A stretch of DNA of 64,000 bases from an uncultured Rikenellaceae bacterium (GCA_944325305.1 CALUZO010000017.1:19677-83676); one strand, 5' to 3'; positions 1 through 8,235 are shown, counted from the stretch's first letter. Notes: generated by a model not told the origin, from the letters alone. Made by a program: numbers and translations.

Positions 1-477
1 TTTCGTTAAGATTCTCCTTTCGGAAACGTATATTTGCAAGAACTTTCAGCATCGCAGTTTTTCGGGTCAATACAGGTTGGAAGGAAAAGTTTACGCCATA
101 ACCTGAACTTTCCCCGGCATGCCGATTTTGCAAGACCTGTCACCAAAGAGAGTCGTATTACTACCAGCAGACACTTTATTTATGTCGCGAAAAATTAAAT
201 GGAGAGAACAACTCACAGACAAAACCCAAGATACCTGAAAATAACCGTCATAAGCAGTAAACGCAGCCAAACTTCGGACAAAATAATAACTGAATCCTAT
301 TTCATCAGTCAACGCACCTAATAAAGCCACCCTCATAGTATAGCATTCAAATAGCTGAAAATAAACCGAAACATGACCAATAATTACTAAAAAAAACAAC
401 AAAGAGTAGTTATTTTTGGGAAAGAAATAATACATTTGTAGTAAACCTAAAATTATCGTAACTAAACCCAATACACT
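1..477. other. Intergenic region, no supported gene
   Basis: This AT-rich stretch holds no gene I can support. A promoter-like -7 element, TATATTTG at 29-36 on the + strand, has no convincing coding region behind it until 478. A reverse-strand open frame at 91-471 begins with TTG, overlaps the promoter of the next gene and has no recognisable family, so I do not call it. The left end of the window may cut a neighbouring transcription unit. Confidence 0.4.
431..438 (+). promoter_or_regulatory. Putative -7 promoter element of the barrel-protein gene
   Basis: TACATTTG matches the Bacteroidetes -7 consensus TAnnTTTG and lies 39 bases before the start codon at 478. No TTTG is present at the usual ~20-base spacing, so support rests on the -7 element alone. 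Confidence 0.45.
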
Positions 478-1164
478 ATGAGAAAATTCGCCTTCGCCTT
501 ACTGGCAATATTCTTTGCTACCGTCTCTTATGCACAGGATGATACGGCTGCCATGACTGATACGACTGCCGTTCAGTCAGATGCCAAGAAATTTTCTTTT
601 GGTTTCAAGGCCAATGTGAACTTTGCATCAGAACGTAATGCACCTGAAAGCAGATCCAGAACAGGATTTGCAGCAGGTTTCTTTGCCGAGGTAAAGCTCA
701 ATCATCGTCTCAGTCTCCAACCTGAATTACTATATTCGCAACAAGGTAGTTTTCAGTACCTTTATAAGGGAGTCAAAACAAAAGGCGACAATACACTTCA
801 ATACGACTACATAAACCTTCCGATTCTTCTGAAGATCTATGTAATGCAAGACAAACTCAGTATAGAAGTAGGTCCTCAGTTTGGATATATGGTAAGCCAC
901 AAGGAAAAACGCGAACCAAGTCGCCAAACTCCAAGGGTCGAAAAACTTAAAAAAGAATGGATGAATGAATTTGATGTATCGGCAGCTATCGGTGTGTCCT
1001 ACAAATGTTACGGACCGTTCGATATTTATGCCCGCTACACTTATGGATTCACAGATATCTACAAAGGCGATATTGCAGGCATGATCGAAGCCGACCCTCA
1101 GAAAAGATATTTTATCGACAACAAGAACAGCGTAATACAGATAGGCCTCGGAGCAAGGTTCTAA
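478..1164 (+). CDS. Outer-membrane beta-barrel protein (PorT/OMP_b-brl_2-like)
   Basis: The protein has 228 residues. A clear signal peptide (MRKFAFALLAIFFATVSYAQ) is cut before DD. The mature part has alternating polar and hydrophobic strands (KFSFGFKANVNFAS, HRLSLQPELLYSQQG, LSIEVGPQFGYMV, FDIYARYTYGFTDIY) and ends in VIQIGLGARF, a terminal aromatic typical of Bam-inserted barrels. Family knowledge: PorT-like OMP_b-brl_2 proteins are 8- to 10-stranded outer-membrane barrels with diverse, mostly unknown roles. It is monocistronic, with a -7 element at 431 and a hairpin terminator at 1184. Its specific function is not known. Confidence 0.8.
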   Translation: MRKFAFALLAIFFATVSYAQDDTAAMTDTTAVQSDAKKFSFGFKANVNFASERNAPESRSRTGFAAGFFAEVKLNHRLSLQPELLYSQQGSFQYLYKGVKTKGDNTLQYDYINLPILLKIYVMQDKLSIEVGPQFGYMVSHKEKREPSRQTPRVEKLKKEWMNEFDVSAAIGVSYKCYGPFDIYARYTYGFTDIYKGDIAGMIEADPQKRYFIDNKNSVIQIGLGARF

Positions 1165-1183
1165 AAAACAATGGAACACAATA

Positions 1184-1214
1184 ACAGGCGCCTCTATTTT
1201 ACAGAGGCGCCTGT
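1184..1214 (+). terminator. Rho-independent terminator
   Basis: A perfect 12-bp stem (ACAGGCGCCTCT with its complement) and a 7-base loop begin 19 bases after the stop of the barrel-protein gene. The tail is T-rich only in part (ATTGTATATAAAA). Confidence 0.75.
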
Positions 1215-1475
1215 ATTGTATATAAAACACAATGCTAAAACTTGCCGTACTACCCGCAAAATGTCTGTTTACCGTAGAGACTGCATTCCTGACTTGACAA
1301 AAGAGACACAGAATAAAATTACAAACTGTGTATGCTCTCTATACGAACACATACTGTAATGCCTAAGCATTTGGATGAAGTCAAATTACGGAATTGACAG
1401 AACCGGCCTCAAGCAGAATAAGTTACACTCATCGTTGAAGAAAGGAAAGGAAAAACATCTTCGTCAGACAGCAAA
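1215..1475. other. Intergenic, nothing recognised
   Basis: No RNA gene, repeat or credible coding sequence is visible between the two terminators. The 62-codon open frame on the + strand at 1171-1359 runs through the first terminator and has no protein-like character. Confidence 0.4.
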
Positions 1476-1536
1476 CATCCGTATAAAATCAGAGGACCGG
1501 GAATGAAAATTCCGGTCCTCTGATTTTATACGGATG
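1476..1536 (-). terminator. Very long hairpin terminator of the nfn operon
   Basis: A perfect 25-bp inverted repeat (1476-1500 pairs with 1512-1536) with an 11-base loop lies 10 bases beyond the stop codon of the leftward DUF2148 gene. The stem has a GC-rich core (AGAGGACCGG) and AT-rich outer arms. It is far longer than needed for intrinsic termination and may also protect the 3' end. Confidence 0.8.
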
Positions 1537-1546
1537 ATTAGCTGAT

Positions 1547-2101
1547 TTATCGTTTAGTCTCCTGAGAGCGTGTCGAGACCCTGTCGAAATAGGGATTCTT
1601 ACCTTTACAACTCAATAATATACCGTACGCAGCCTTACACTCTCCAAGTAATCCAAGGTCGAGTGCCGCACGTCCCACAGAATACATTACACGGTTGTCG
1701 ATCCTCATGTCGGCCGCAACCGAGACAGCAGATCCGATGGCTATACCGAGATCGCCGCTATTGAAAGCGCCCGGCACGGCAGGAAACTTCTCTTTTTCTA
1801 CGCATGTAGGAAAGCCACAAAACCCGCAATTTAAATTAAAGATGCCATAAGTCGTACCCAATAATACAACGGCTTCCGACTGTTCTACGTTATCGGCATC
1901 ACGCAGAAAAAACTTAAACCCGCTTTTTTCGGAATAACGTCTCATTTCTTCTGCAAGACGATGCAGATCATCTCCATATAGCGTAATTATTTCGAGGCGG
2001 TCTGTGCCCTTGCCTTTAGGTGCCGTGCGTGCTGCGGCCATCATTGCCTTAGCCACTGCAACGACCTGATCCTTACGGCCATCTGTTTCGTTTATAATCA
2101 T
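1547..2101 (-). CDS. Ferredoxin-domain protein, DUF2148 family
   Basis: The protein has 184 residues from the ATG at 2101 (MIINETDGRK). An in-frame TTG four codons upstream is less likely. The diagnostic segment LNCGFCGFPTC gives three cysteines in a CxxC...C arrangement in a glycine-rich setting, and a fourth cysteine occurs near the C-terminus (LLSCKGK). DUF2148 proteins are annotated as containing a ferredoxin-like domain; their reaction is unknown. It is the last gene of the leftward operon with NfnA and NfnB, 83 bases after gltA, which suggests an electron-transfer accessory. The function is an inference from neighbours. Confidence 0.8.
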   Translation of the reverse strand: MIINETDGRKDQVVAVAKAMMAAARTAPKGKGTDRLEIITLYGDDLHRLAEEMRRYSEKSGFKFFLRDADNVEQSEAVVLLGTTYGIFNLNCGFCGFPTCVEKEKFPAVPGAFNSGDLGIAIGSAVSVAADMRIDNRVMYSVGRAALDLGLLGECKAAYGILLSCKGKNPYFDRVSTRSQETKR

Positions 2102-2184
2102 AATAGGGATCAATTGTAATTCGGATAATATTTCCGCAAACCATACGGGCCGCTGGTCATATCATGACAAATGGCCTTTTCGGA

Positions 2185-3573
2185 TTATTTCGACTTGATA
2201 TATTCGTCGATAGCTTTTGCCGCCTTACGTCCGGCACCCATTGCGAGAATAACTGTCGCAGCACCTGTAACGACATCGCCCCCGGCAAACACACCTTCCC
2301 GTGTTGTTGCACCTTCTTCCGTTGCCACGACACATCCCCATCTGTTGGTTTCGAGGCCGGGCGTGGTCGAAGCGATCAGAGGATTGGGCATTGTTCCAAG
2401 TGCCATTACAACCACATCGCACGGAATTTCGAATTCACTGTTTTCCACCACTACCGGTGAGCGGCGTCCCGATTCGTCCGGTTCGCCGAGCCGCATGCGT
2501 ACGCATTTCATGCCTGTAACCCAACCTTTTTCGTCGCCGAGGATCTCCACGGGGTTGGTCAGCATCTCGAACTCGATACCCTCTTCCTTGGCGTGATGTA
2601 CCTCTTCGGCACGCGCCGGAAGTTCGGCTTCCGAACGGCGGTAAACAATTGTTGCATGTGCACCGAGACGTTTGGCCGTACGCACTGCATCCATGGCGAC
2701 ATTACCTCCACCTACTACAACGACTTTGTCGCCAACATATATCGGTGTATCATAAGACTCATCATAAGCCTTCATAAGATTGGTACGGGTCAGGAATTCA
2801 TTGGCAGAGACAACGCCATTCAGATTTTCGCCAGGAATATTCATGAATTTAGGCAGTCCGGCCCCGGAACCGAGGAAAACTGCATCGTAACCCTCCTCGT
2901 CGAGTAGTGAATCGATCGTTACCGTACGTCCCACGACCGTATCTGTTTCGAACTCTACCCCGAGACGCTTTACGTTGTCGACCTCGCGCGCCACAACGCC
3001 GTTTTTGGGCAGTCGAAACTCCGGGATACCGTACTCGAGCACACCTCCGACACGATGAAGAGCCTCGAAAACTTTCACTTGGTATCCCCACTTAGCGAGG
3101 TCGGTAGCACAAGCCAGACCGGATGGCCCGCTGCCGACGATAGCTACTTTCTTTCCGTTAGGTGCTTCTTTCACTACCTCTCCGCTGCCATACGCGATAT
3201 TCCAGTCGCCAACGAATCGTTCGAGTTTACCGATAGCCACGGGTTCGTTTTTGATACCCAAGACACATGCACCTTCGCACTGCACCTCCTGCGGGCAGAC
3301 ACGTCCGCAGACAGACGGCAACGAACTGTCTTCGGCAATTATCGATGCTGCTCCTGCAAAATCGCCTTCCGACACTTTCATTATAAATCCGGGGATATTG
3401 ATAGACACCGGGCAATTATCCACACACCTCGGCTTTTTACAATTCAGGCATCGCGACGCTTCAAGCATTGCCTCCTCGTTATTGTAACCGTAGCAAACTT
3501 CATCGAAGTTGGTAGCCCTCACTTTAGGGTCCTGTTCGCGGACAGGCACCCTAGGTATTTTGTTCCCAGCCAT
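2185..3573 (-). CDS. gltA: NfnB / GltA-type NADPH oxidoreductase large subunit
   Basis: The protein has 462 residues. The N-terminal domain carries two Cys clusters (C42, C45, C50, C54 and C89, C93, C99, C103) for [4Fe-4S] centres. An FAD-binding GSGPSGLA follows near residue 147, and an NADPH-type GGGNVAMD near 285. This is the glutamate synthase small-subunit-like fold. The directly linked NfnA-type subunit, and no large glutamate synthase nearby, point to the NfnAB complex: NADH-dependent reduced ferredoxin:NADP+ oxidoreductase, a flavin-bifurcating transhydrogenase of anaerobes. Automated pipelines usually name this gene gltA. A stand-alone glutamate synthase role cannot be excluded. Confidence 0.88.
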   Translation of the reverse strand: MAGNKIPRVPVREQDPKVRATNFDEVCYGYNNEEAMLEASRCLNCKKPRCVDNCPVSINIPGFIMKVSEGDFAGAASIIAEDSSLPSVCGRVCPQEVQCEGACVLGIKNEPVAIGKLERFVGDWNIAYGSGEVVKEAPNGKKVAIVGSGPSGLACATDLAKWGYQVKVFEALHRVGGVLEYGIPEFRLPKNGVVAREVDNVKRLGVEFETDTVVGRTVTIDSLLDEEGYDAVFLGSGAGLPKFMNIPGENLNGVVSANEFLTRTNLMKAYDESYDTPIYVGDKVVVVGGGNVAMDAVRTAKRLGAHATIVYRRSEAELPARAEEVHHAKEEGIEFEMLTNPVEILGDEKGWVTGMKCVRMRLGEPDESGRRSPVVVENSEFEIPCDVVVMALGTMPNPLIASTTPGLETNRWGCVVATEEGATTREGVFAGGDVVTGAATVILAMGAGRKAAKAIDEYIKSK

Positions 3574-3662
3574 ATTTTATGAGATAAAAACCATGTATGT
3601 AGCACCCAAACGACACACAATCGCACGATAAGCCGAATAATGATGTCGATAGAGTGAGTTAA

Positions 3663-4547
3663 CTATTTGTCGAGTCCTATTTTACATTTATGACCGGCTG
3701 CTCTCTCAGCCTCTATATGGGCCTTGCGCTGCTCTATGGTGCGATACATTCCCTGTCGGCGCATGGCCTCGTCGAAATCGACCTGATGACCGTCGAATTC
3801 CGGACCGTCAACACATGTAAACAAGGTTTTCCCGCCGACAGTTACACGACATGCACCGCACATTCCGGTTCCGTCCACCATAAGCGTATTCAGACTGACG
3901 ATGGTCGGAATATTGTACTCTTTCGTGGTTGCAGCAACGAACTTCATCATTATCATAGGCCCTATGGCTACTACCTCGTCATAGTGCTTGCCATGGTTGT
4001 CTATCAGATCTTTGATTTTCGCCGTTACGAGACCATGGAATCCGAGACTTCCGTCGTCGGTAGTCAGATAGAGATTTCCGGCAACGGCACGCATTTCTTC
4101 GGTCATGATGTGCATCTGTGCGTTTTTGGCGCCCACGATAACGTCAGCTTCGACTCCATGTTCATGCAGCCATTTGACCTGCGGGTATACAGGTGCGGCA
4201 CCTACACCGCCAGCCACAAAAAGTATCTTTTTCTTTTTCAGTTCTTCTATTGGTTCGTGAACGAATTCCGATTCCCGACCGAGAGGACCGGCAAAATCGG
4301 GAAGATATCCGCCCTCTTCCAAAGCCACTATCTTGCGCGTCGACACCCCGATAGTCTGGATAACTATCGACACACTGCCTTTTTCCTCATCGTAATCGGC
4401 GATTGTGAGCGGTATGCGTTCTCCGTTTTCCGAAGCGCGCACGATTACGAACTGGCCCGGTTTGGCCGAGTGCGCCACACGCGGAGCTTCGATATCCATC
4501 CGCCAAATATCAGGCGCAAGTTCCCTTTTCTTTAAAATCCTGAACAT
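3663..4547 (-). CDS. nfnA: NfnA / sulfide dehydrogenase subunit alpha (ferredoxin-NADP reductase)
   Basis: The protein has 294 residues. An N-terminal FAD-binding barrel (RIPLTIADYD near 45) is followed by an NAD-binding segment (FVAGGVGAAPVYP, 110-122) and a C-terminal [2Fe-2S] region with D225, C230, C233 and C245 in DGTGMCGAC...TC. The known NfnA iron-sulfur site uses one Asp and three Cys, and D225 is placed for that role. It is transcribed 8 bases after the DUF1573 gene and 89 bases before nfnB. The predicted role is the small subunit of the cytoplasmic NfnAB transhydrogenase, exchanging electrons among NADH, NADPH and ferredoxin. Confidence 0.88.
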   Translation of the reverse strand: MFRILKKRELAPDIWRMDIEAPRVAHSAKPGQFVIVRASENGERIPLTIADYDEEKGSVSIVIQTIGVSTRKIVALEEGGYLPDFAGPLGRESEFVHEPIEELKKKKILFVAGGVGAAPVYPQVKWLHEHGVEADVIVGAKNAQMHIMTEEMRAVAGNLYLTTDDGSLGFHGLVTAKIKDLIDNHGKHYDEVVAIGPMIMMKFVAATTKEYNIPTIVSLNTLMVDGTGMCGACRVTVGGKTLFTCVDGPEFDGHQVDFDEAMRRQGMYRTIEQRKAHIEAERAAGHKCKIGLDK

Positions 4548-4555
4548 TTTCCCTT

Positions 4556-5641
4556 TTACTTGATTTTTCCCATGATCCGCAGTTCCTTCATCGGCGACAC
4601 CGGATCGTTGGTGGTTATGTATATACCGTCGGCAAAGAAACCTCCACGGATACCCGAGGGTTTCAGCGACGCTTTCACCGTCAACTCATCGCCCGGAGCT
4701 ATCTGTGTTCCGGGTTTGAGATCAGTTGTGACATTCTTCCTTGGCTGCACCGCTCTCACTATAAGCAGACGTTCGCCTTCATTAGCGATGGCGAATTCCG
4801 CCTCTACTTCAGTACCGTTTGAAACATCTCCGACATCCATGATCGACGGCATCAGTTTCATCTCTGGACGTGCGGTGCTGTCGTACGGTGCGAACCGGTC
4901 CACCACTATTGCCGTAGTCGTTATCCCGAGCGTCTCTTTTCGGCCGTTCACCCATAATTCCACCTTGTGGGCGACACGACCGTATGAGGCACTACCCCTC
5001 ATATCATAAGTTATGGTAATATCGCCTTTGCATCCGGCACAGATTGTAGGCAACGCGCTCACGCTGACATTCTCGGACACTGGCGAAACCGAAAAATCGA
5101 ATTTTACGGGCTTATCCGACGTATTGGCGTATCCCACGACCATTGAAAATGGTTTCGAATGGTCTATGTAACCGAAATTCGTATCGAACTTTGTCAATCT
5201 GAGGCCGTCCGAAAGCTGATATGGATAATCTTCCTCGATGCTTCTCGGGCGTCCTTTCACCTCTCCGCGGACCGTTATCTTGTCACGATTTTTCCCTCCT
5301 CCGCTGGATATATATATATCTTTTATGAAGGTCCCCGGTCTGTCGGCAGGATCGAACGTTATCTTGATCTGGCCCTCCTCTCCCGGCATTATCGGTTCCC
5401 GCGTATATTCCGGAGTGGTGCATCCGCACGATACCATTACACGTTCCAGTACGAGCGGTATATCGCCGTTGTTGTTGAATTTGAACGTATAGGACACCGG
5501 ACCGTCCACCTCGTTTATCACCCCAAAATCCCAAACGTTCCGCTCAAACACGAGGGCGGAGCCGCTGTCTCCCTGAGCGAAAGACGACATCGGAATTATT
5601 ACCAATGCCAGCAGTTGAAATATAAGACGGTTTAATCGCAT
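4556..5641 (-). CDS. DUF1573-domain secreted protein
   Basis: The protein has 361 residues from the ATG at 5641. The signal peptide (MRLNRLIFQLLALVIIPMSS, then FAQ) decides the start; a TTG 14 codons upstream is rejected. DUF1573 Ig-like repeats are visible: WDFGVINE...VSYTFKFNNNG with SCGCTTPEY, a second copy around FGYIDHSKPFSMVVGYAN with CAGCKGDI, and a third near MDVGDVSNGTEVEAEFAIAN. DUF1573 proteins are abundant in Bacteroidetes and are thought to be periplasmic or surface beta-sandwich proteins of unknown role. It leads an operon with nfnAB; the functional link is unclear. Confidence 0.82.
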   Translation of the reverse strand: MRLNRLIFQLLALVIIPMSSFAQGDSGSALVFERNVWDFGVINEVDGPVSYTFKFNNNGDIPLVLERVMVSCGCTTPEYTREPIMPGEEGQIKITFDPADRPGTFIKDIYISSGGGKNRDKITVRGEVKGRPRSIEEDYPYQLSDGLRLTKFDTNFGYIDHSKPFSMVVGYANTSDKPVKFDFSVSPVSENVSVSALPTICAGCKGDITITYDMRGSASYGRVAHKVELWVNGRKETLGITTTAIVVDRFAPYDSTARPEMKLMPSIMDVGDVSNGTEVEAEFAIANEGERLLIVRAVQPRKNVTTDLKPGTQIAPGDELTVKASLKPSGIRGGFFADGIYITTNDPVSPMKELRIMGKIK

Positions 5642-5651
5642 AATCAGGGTA

Positions 5652-5683
5652 CAAAAGTAATGGTTTATTAGGTAATTTAGCAA
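5652..5683 (-). promoter_or_regulatory. Promoter of the DUF1573-nfnAB-DUF2148 operon
   Basis: On the minus strand TTG (5681-5683) lies 21 bases before TACTTTTG (5652-5659), a match to TAnnTTTG. The -7 element ends 10 bases before the ATG at 5641, so the 5' leader is extremely short. Confidence 0.65.
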
Positions 5684-5704
5684 TTATTAGCCTCAAAAAC
5701 AATG

Positions 5705-6667
5705 CTACAACCAAAAACCCTCTTCCGTGAACATCTCCTTGTCGCTGTCGATGGCCGCTCCCGATGTCGTGAGCATATCGCCGACTATCGAGGCACTGAC
5801 TCCGGAATGCAAGAGCCTGCGTTCGAGATGCTTCACCAGAAGGCGCCCACCCGCAAAACGAATATGGGCATCCGGGCAAATAATACGGAACATGGCGAAA
5901 CTACGTAGTACATCGTCATCCGCCAGCGGCAGAGCATTTTCGAGAAGGGTCCCCTTGATCGGATTGAGAACATTGACCGGAATCGACTTAACGCCCAGCT
6001 CCCTAAGGGTTACAGCCAGTTCGATACGCTGTTCGAGAGTCTCTCCCATTCCTATGATTCCGCCCGAACAGACTTCCATGCCGACCTCCTGCGCCCAGTG
6101 TATCGTTCGGATCTTATCTGCTACGGTATGTGTGGAACACAGCTCCGGAAAATACGAAGGTGCGGTTTCGAGGTTGCAATGATAGCGCATCACGCCGCAT
6201 TCGAACAATTTCTGCAATTGCGGCTTTGTCAGCAGACCCATCGACGCACACAAGCGCATGCTGCATTCGCCTCTTATTGCCGAAAATATTTCGCACACCT
6301 TCTCGATCTCCGCGTCGGTCATGGCACGTCCGCTGGTCACAAGCGAAAATCGTCTCACTCCCTTAGCCGCATTGTGCCCTGCCATAGCAACAGCCTCGGC
6401 TGCACCGACCAACGGATATACCTTTATGTTTGTCTCATGGAATTTCGACTGCGAACACCATTTGCAATCCTCGGGACAGCGTCCGCTGCGGGCGTTCATA
6501 ATGGAACACGTATCGAAGTCCCGTCCGTGGAAATGCAGGCGCAATTCGCCAGCCATGCGGCATAGTTCATCCGACGTACTTTCGTGCGCCAGTCTTACCG
6601 CCTCTTCATATTCGAGTCTGCGGCCGGCTATTATTTCCGCCGTGAGATCAGCCTGTGGTTTTATCAT
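5705..6667 (-). CDS. bioB: Biotin synthase
   Basis: The protein has 320 residues from the ATG at 6667 (MIKPQADLT); an upstream in-frame GTG is less likely. It is a radical SAM enzyme that inserts sulfur into dethiobiotin. The radical SAM cluster CPEDCKWC gives C64, C68 and C71, followed by SQS. Family landmarks include NLETAPSYFPELCSTHT, GGIIGMGET, PVNVLNPIKGT and HIRFAGGR, whose arginine coordinates the auxiliary [2Fe-2S] cluster. It is divergent from bioD. Other bio genes (bioF, bioC, bioA) are not in the window. Confidence 0.96.
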   Translation of the reverse strand: MIKPQADLTAEIIAGRRLEYEEAVRLAHESTSDELCRMAGELRLHFHGRDFDTCSIMNARSGRCPEDCKWCSQSKFHETNIKVYPLVGAAEAVAMAGHNAAKGVRRFSLVTSGRAMTDAEIEKVCEIFSAIRGECSMRLCASMGLLTKPQLQKLFECGVMRYHCNLETAPSYFPELCSTHTVADKIRTIHWAQEVGMEVCSGGIIGMGETLEQRIELAVTLRELGVKSIPVNVLNPIKGTLLENALPLADDDVLRSFAMFRIICPDAHIRFAGGRLLVKHLERRLLHSGVSASIVGDMLTTSGAAIDSDKEMFTEEGFWL

Positions 6668-6748
6668 ACTAATCGTGGATGTATAGGCATTACGGCACAC
6701 GAATAAATCACGGCACCGGAGTCAGACAAACGAGCGTTGTGCATCACA

Positions 6749-6780
6749 TTTGCCCAATCGTTGCAAAGGTAGTACATTTG
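6749..6780 (+). promoter_or_regulatory. bioD promoter
   Basis: TTTG (6749-6752), 20 bases, then TACATTTG (6773-6780): a full-consensus Bacteroidetes promoter, 35 bases before the bioD ATG. An imperfect operator-like TGTG-CAT-CACA (6738-6748) sits immediately upstream. No canonical BirA operator is recognised. Confidence 0.75.
6764..6771 (-). promoter_or_regulatory. Putative bioB -7 promoter element
   Basis: TACCTTTG on the minus strand fits TAnnTTTG and would give a leader of about 90 bases before bioB. It lies inside the spacer of the bioD promoter. No good -33 element is seen. Confidence 0.5.
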
Positions 6781-6815
6781 CGAGAAATTGCTACGAGAAC
6801 ACGAAGAAGGCAGAG

Positions 6816-7460
6816 ATGAAAAAAATATATTTCGTAAGCGGCATAGACACCGATGCAGGTAAAAGTTACGCCACGGGGGCAATCGCCGCCAAATGGCGCA
6901 GCGAAGGAATAAACGTGATAACCCAGAAATTCATCCAGACAGGCTGCGAAGGCGAGGTGTCGGAAGACATCGAACTTCACCGCAGAATCATGGGTACAGG
7001 CCTTCTGCCTGAAGACATGGATGGTACCACCTGTCCTATAAAGCTACGCTACCCGGCCTCTCCGGACCTTGCCGCGCGTCTCGAAAACACCGAGATCGAC
7101 CTCGCACTTGTAGAAAAAAGCACGCGCAAACTGGCATCCATGTACGATGTGGTGCTGATCGAAGGTGCCGGAGGCCTGCTTGTCCCGATACAAGGCCATT
7201 ACACCATGCTCGATTATGTCAGGGAGCATTCACTACCGCTGATTCTCGTAACCAACCCCAAGCTTGGCAGCGTGAACCACACACTGCTGAGCCTCGAAGT
7301 CTGCCGCAACCGGAACATAAACGTAGACATGATTGTATACAATCTATATCCCGAAACATCGCCCGAAATCACTGCAGACACCAGGACTACGATTTTAGAT
7401 TACATCAGGGAGTACCATCCCGACTGCAAATTCATGGAAGTACCGTTCATAAAGAGATGA
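6816..7460 (+). CDS. bioD: Dethiobiotin synthase
   Basis: The protein has 215 residues from the ATG at 6816 (MKKIYFVSGIDTDAGKSYAT). It is an ATP-dependent ligase that carboxylates 7,8-diaminopelargonate to dethiobiotin. The P-loop variant GIDTDAGKS sits at residues 9-17 and the family signature IEGAGGLLVPI lies mid-protein. The start is set by the P-loop position and by the promoter ending at 6780; an upstream in-frame codon at 6750 lies inside the promoter. It is divergent from bioB. Confidence 0.95.
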   Translation: MKKIYFVSGIDTDAGKSYATGAIAAKWRSEGINVITQKFIQTGCEGEVSEDIELHRRIMGTGLLPEDMDGTTCPIKLRYPASPDLAARLENTEIDLALVEKSTRKLASMYDVVLIEGAGGLLVPIQGHYTMLDYVREHSLPLILVTNPKLGSVNHTLLSLEVCRNRNINVDMIVYNLYPETSPEITADTRTTILDYIREYHPDCKFMEVPFIKR

Positions 7461-7543
7461 TCCGGCTTCCTCATTTACGGTGCACGGAAAGCCATGTACG
7501 GCGGGGACGAACCCGCAACTATAATTTGCCGCTTATCTCATGC

Positions 7544-7834
7544 TCATAAACTTGCCGGCAAAAACACCGTACGCACAAATACAAAAATATACAGGGCAAT
7601 AATTATATAAAATGCTATGCCTACCCAGAAGGCTATTTTAGTCCATCTGCCGGCAATATGCGATGCCTGCTCGGCATCATCGATGAGTCCGGCATAAAAA
7701 AGCGATTCCACTTTCGAGGCATAGACTATGGCCGGTATGCCCAGCGGCAGACAGCAAAGAACCGTAACAAGTATAGACTCCAGAAGCCATGTCTTGGGTG
7801 GTGAGCCTGGTTCCCGCTTATTTTTATTTTCCAT
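7544..7834 (-). CDS. CD225/dispanin-like small membrane protein
   Basis: The protein has about 96 residues from the ATG at 7834 (MENKNKREPG); another ATG at 7843 would add three. It has a short polar N-terminus, then a hydrophobic hairpin TWLLESILVTVLCCLPLGIP leading to AIVYASKVESLF, then a second membrane segment FWVGIAFYIIIALYIFVF. The CCLPLGIPAIVYA...V core is typical of the CD225/dispanin family. The bacterial function is unknown. It has its own -7 element at 7929 and is separated from the next upstream small gene by a terminator. Confidence 0.75.
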   Translation of the reverse strand: MENKNKREPGSPPKTWLLESILVTVLCCLPLGIPAIVYASKVESLFYAGLIDDAEQASHIAGRWTKIAFWVGIAFYIIIALYIFVFVRTVFLPASL

Positions 7835-7928
7835 AGTTCCCATAACAATCACGTTTCGTTTAATGAACATTTCAATATGACGGAAATGCCGAGTTTTGCC
7901 GATATCGCTTGCCCGCGCATTCGTCATA

Positions 7929-7936
7929 CAAATATA
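7929..7936 (-). promoter_or_regulatory. Putative -7 promoter of the CD225-like gene
   Basis: TATATTTG on the minus strand, an exact TAnnTTTG match about 95 bases before the start codon and just downstream of the preceding terminator. No -33 element is found at the usual distance. Confidence 0.5.
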
Positions 7937-7973
7937 ACCTATTTCCGTAATATTTATTTCAGGTTGATACAAA

Positions 7974-8014
7974 ACAAAGATCCATGTCACACATTTTACG
8001 ACATGGATCTTTGT
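7974..8014 (-). terminator. Hairpin terminator after the PLDc_N-like gene
   Basis: A perfect 15-bp stem (7974-7988 with 8000-8014) and 11-base loop lie 17 bases beyond the stop of the small leftward gene. The minus-strand 3' tail reads TTTTGT. Confidence 0.75.
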
Positions 8015-8031
8015 AACCGTGAGTTGTGACA

Positions 8032-8235
8032 CTATTCGGAAACACAGGCGCTCTTCTGTGATTTCACAAGAAATACAATAGGTCCTCCGATAACGAACAG
8101 CATCATAAATATCAGCCACAGGATTTTGTTAACGGCCGATTCAGGGGTCTTTATCAAAAAATAAAGCCCCACGAGAAAAAGAATGAAATGCATTACGGGA
8201 AGCACCATCGTGGCGAGAGTCAACATTCCTAACAT
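8032..8235 (-). CDS. Small PLDc_N-like two-helix membrane protein
   Basis: The protein has 67 residues. Two membrane segments are visible: LATMVLPVMHFILFLVGLYF and LWLIFMMLFVIGGPIVFLV. The second contains the W...GGPIVFL pattern of the phospholipase D/cardiolipin synthase N-terminal segment (PLDc_N), which also occurs as stand-alone small proteins in Bacteroidetes. The catalytic PLD domain is absent. Function is unknown; such proteins are often envelope-associated. The adjacent CD225-like gene makes a pair of tiny membrane proteins. Confidence 0.65.
   Translation of the reverse strand: MLGMLTLATMVLPVMHFILFLVGLYFLIKTPESAVNKILWLIFMMLFVIGGPIVFLVKSQKSACVSE

Noticed and set aside
91..471. 126-codon hydrophobic ORF on the minus strand
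   Set aside because: It has a TTG start, overlaps the promoter of the barrel gene, has no family, and lies in AT-rich sequence that readily gives hydrophobic frames.
1476..1536. Long inverted repeat as an IS end or CRISPR repeat
   Set aside because: No transposase or second copy is present; it sits right after a stop codon like the other unique hairpins, so terminator is the better reading.
6738..6748. TGTGCATCACA as a BirA or CRP operator
   Set aside because: Too short and not matching the BirA consensus; a CRP-type site is not expected in Bacteroidetes.
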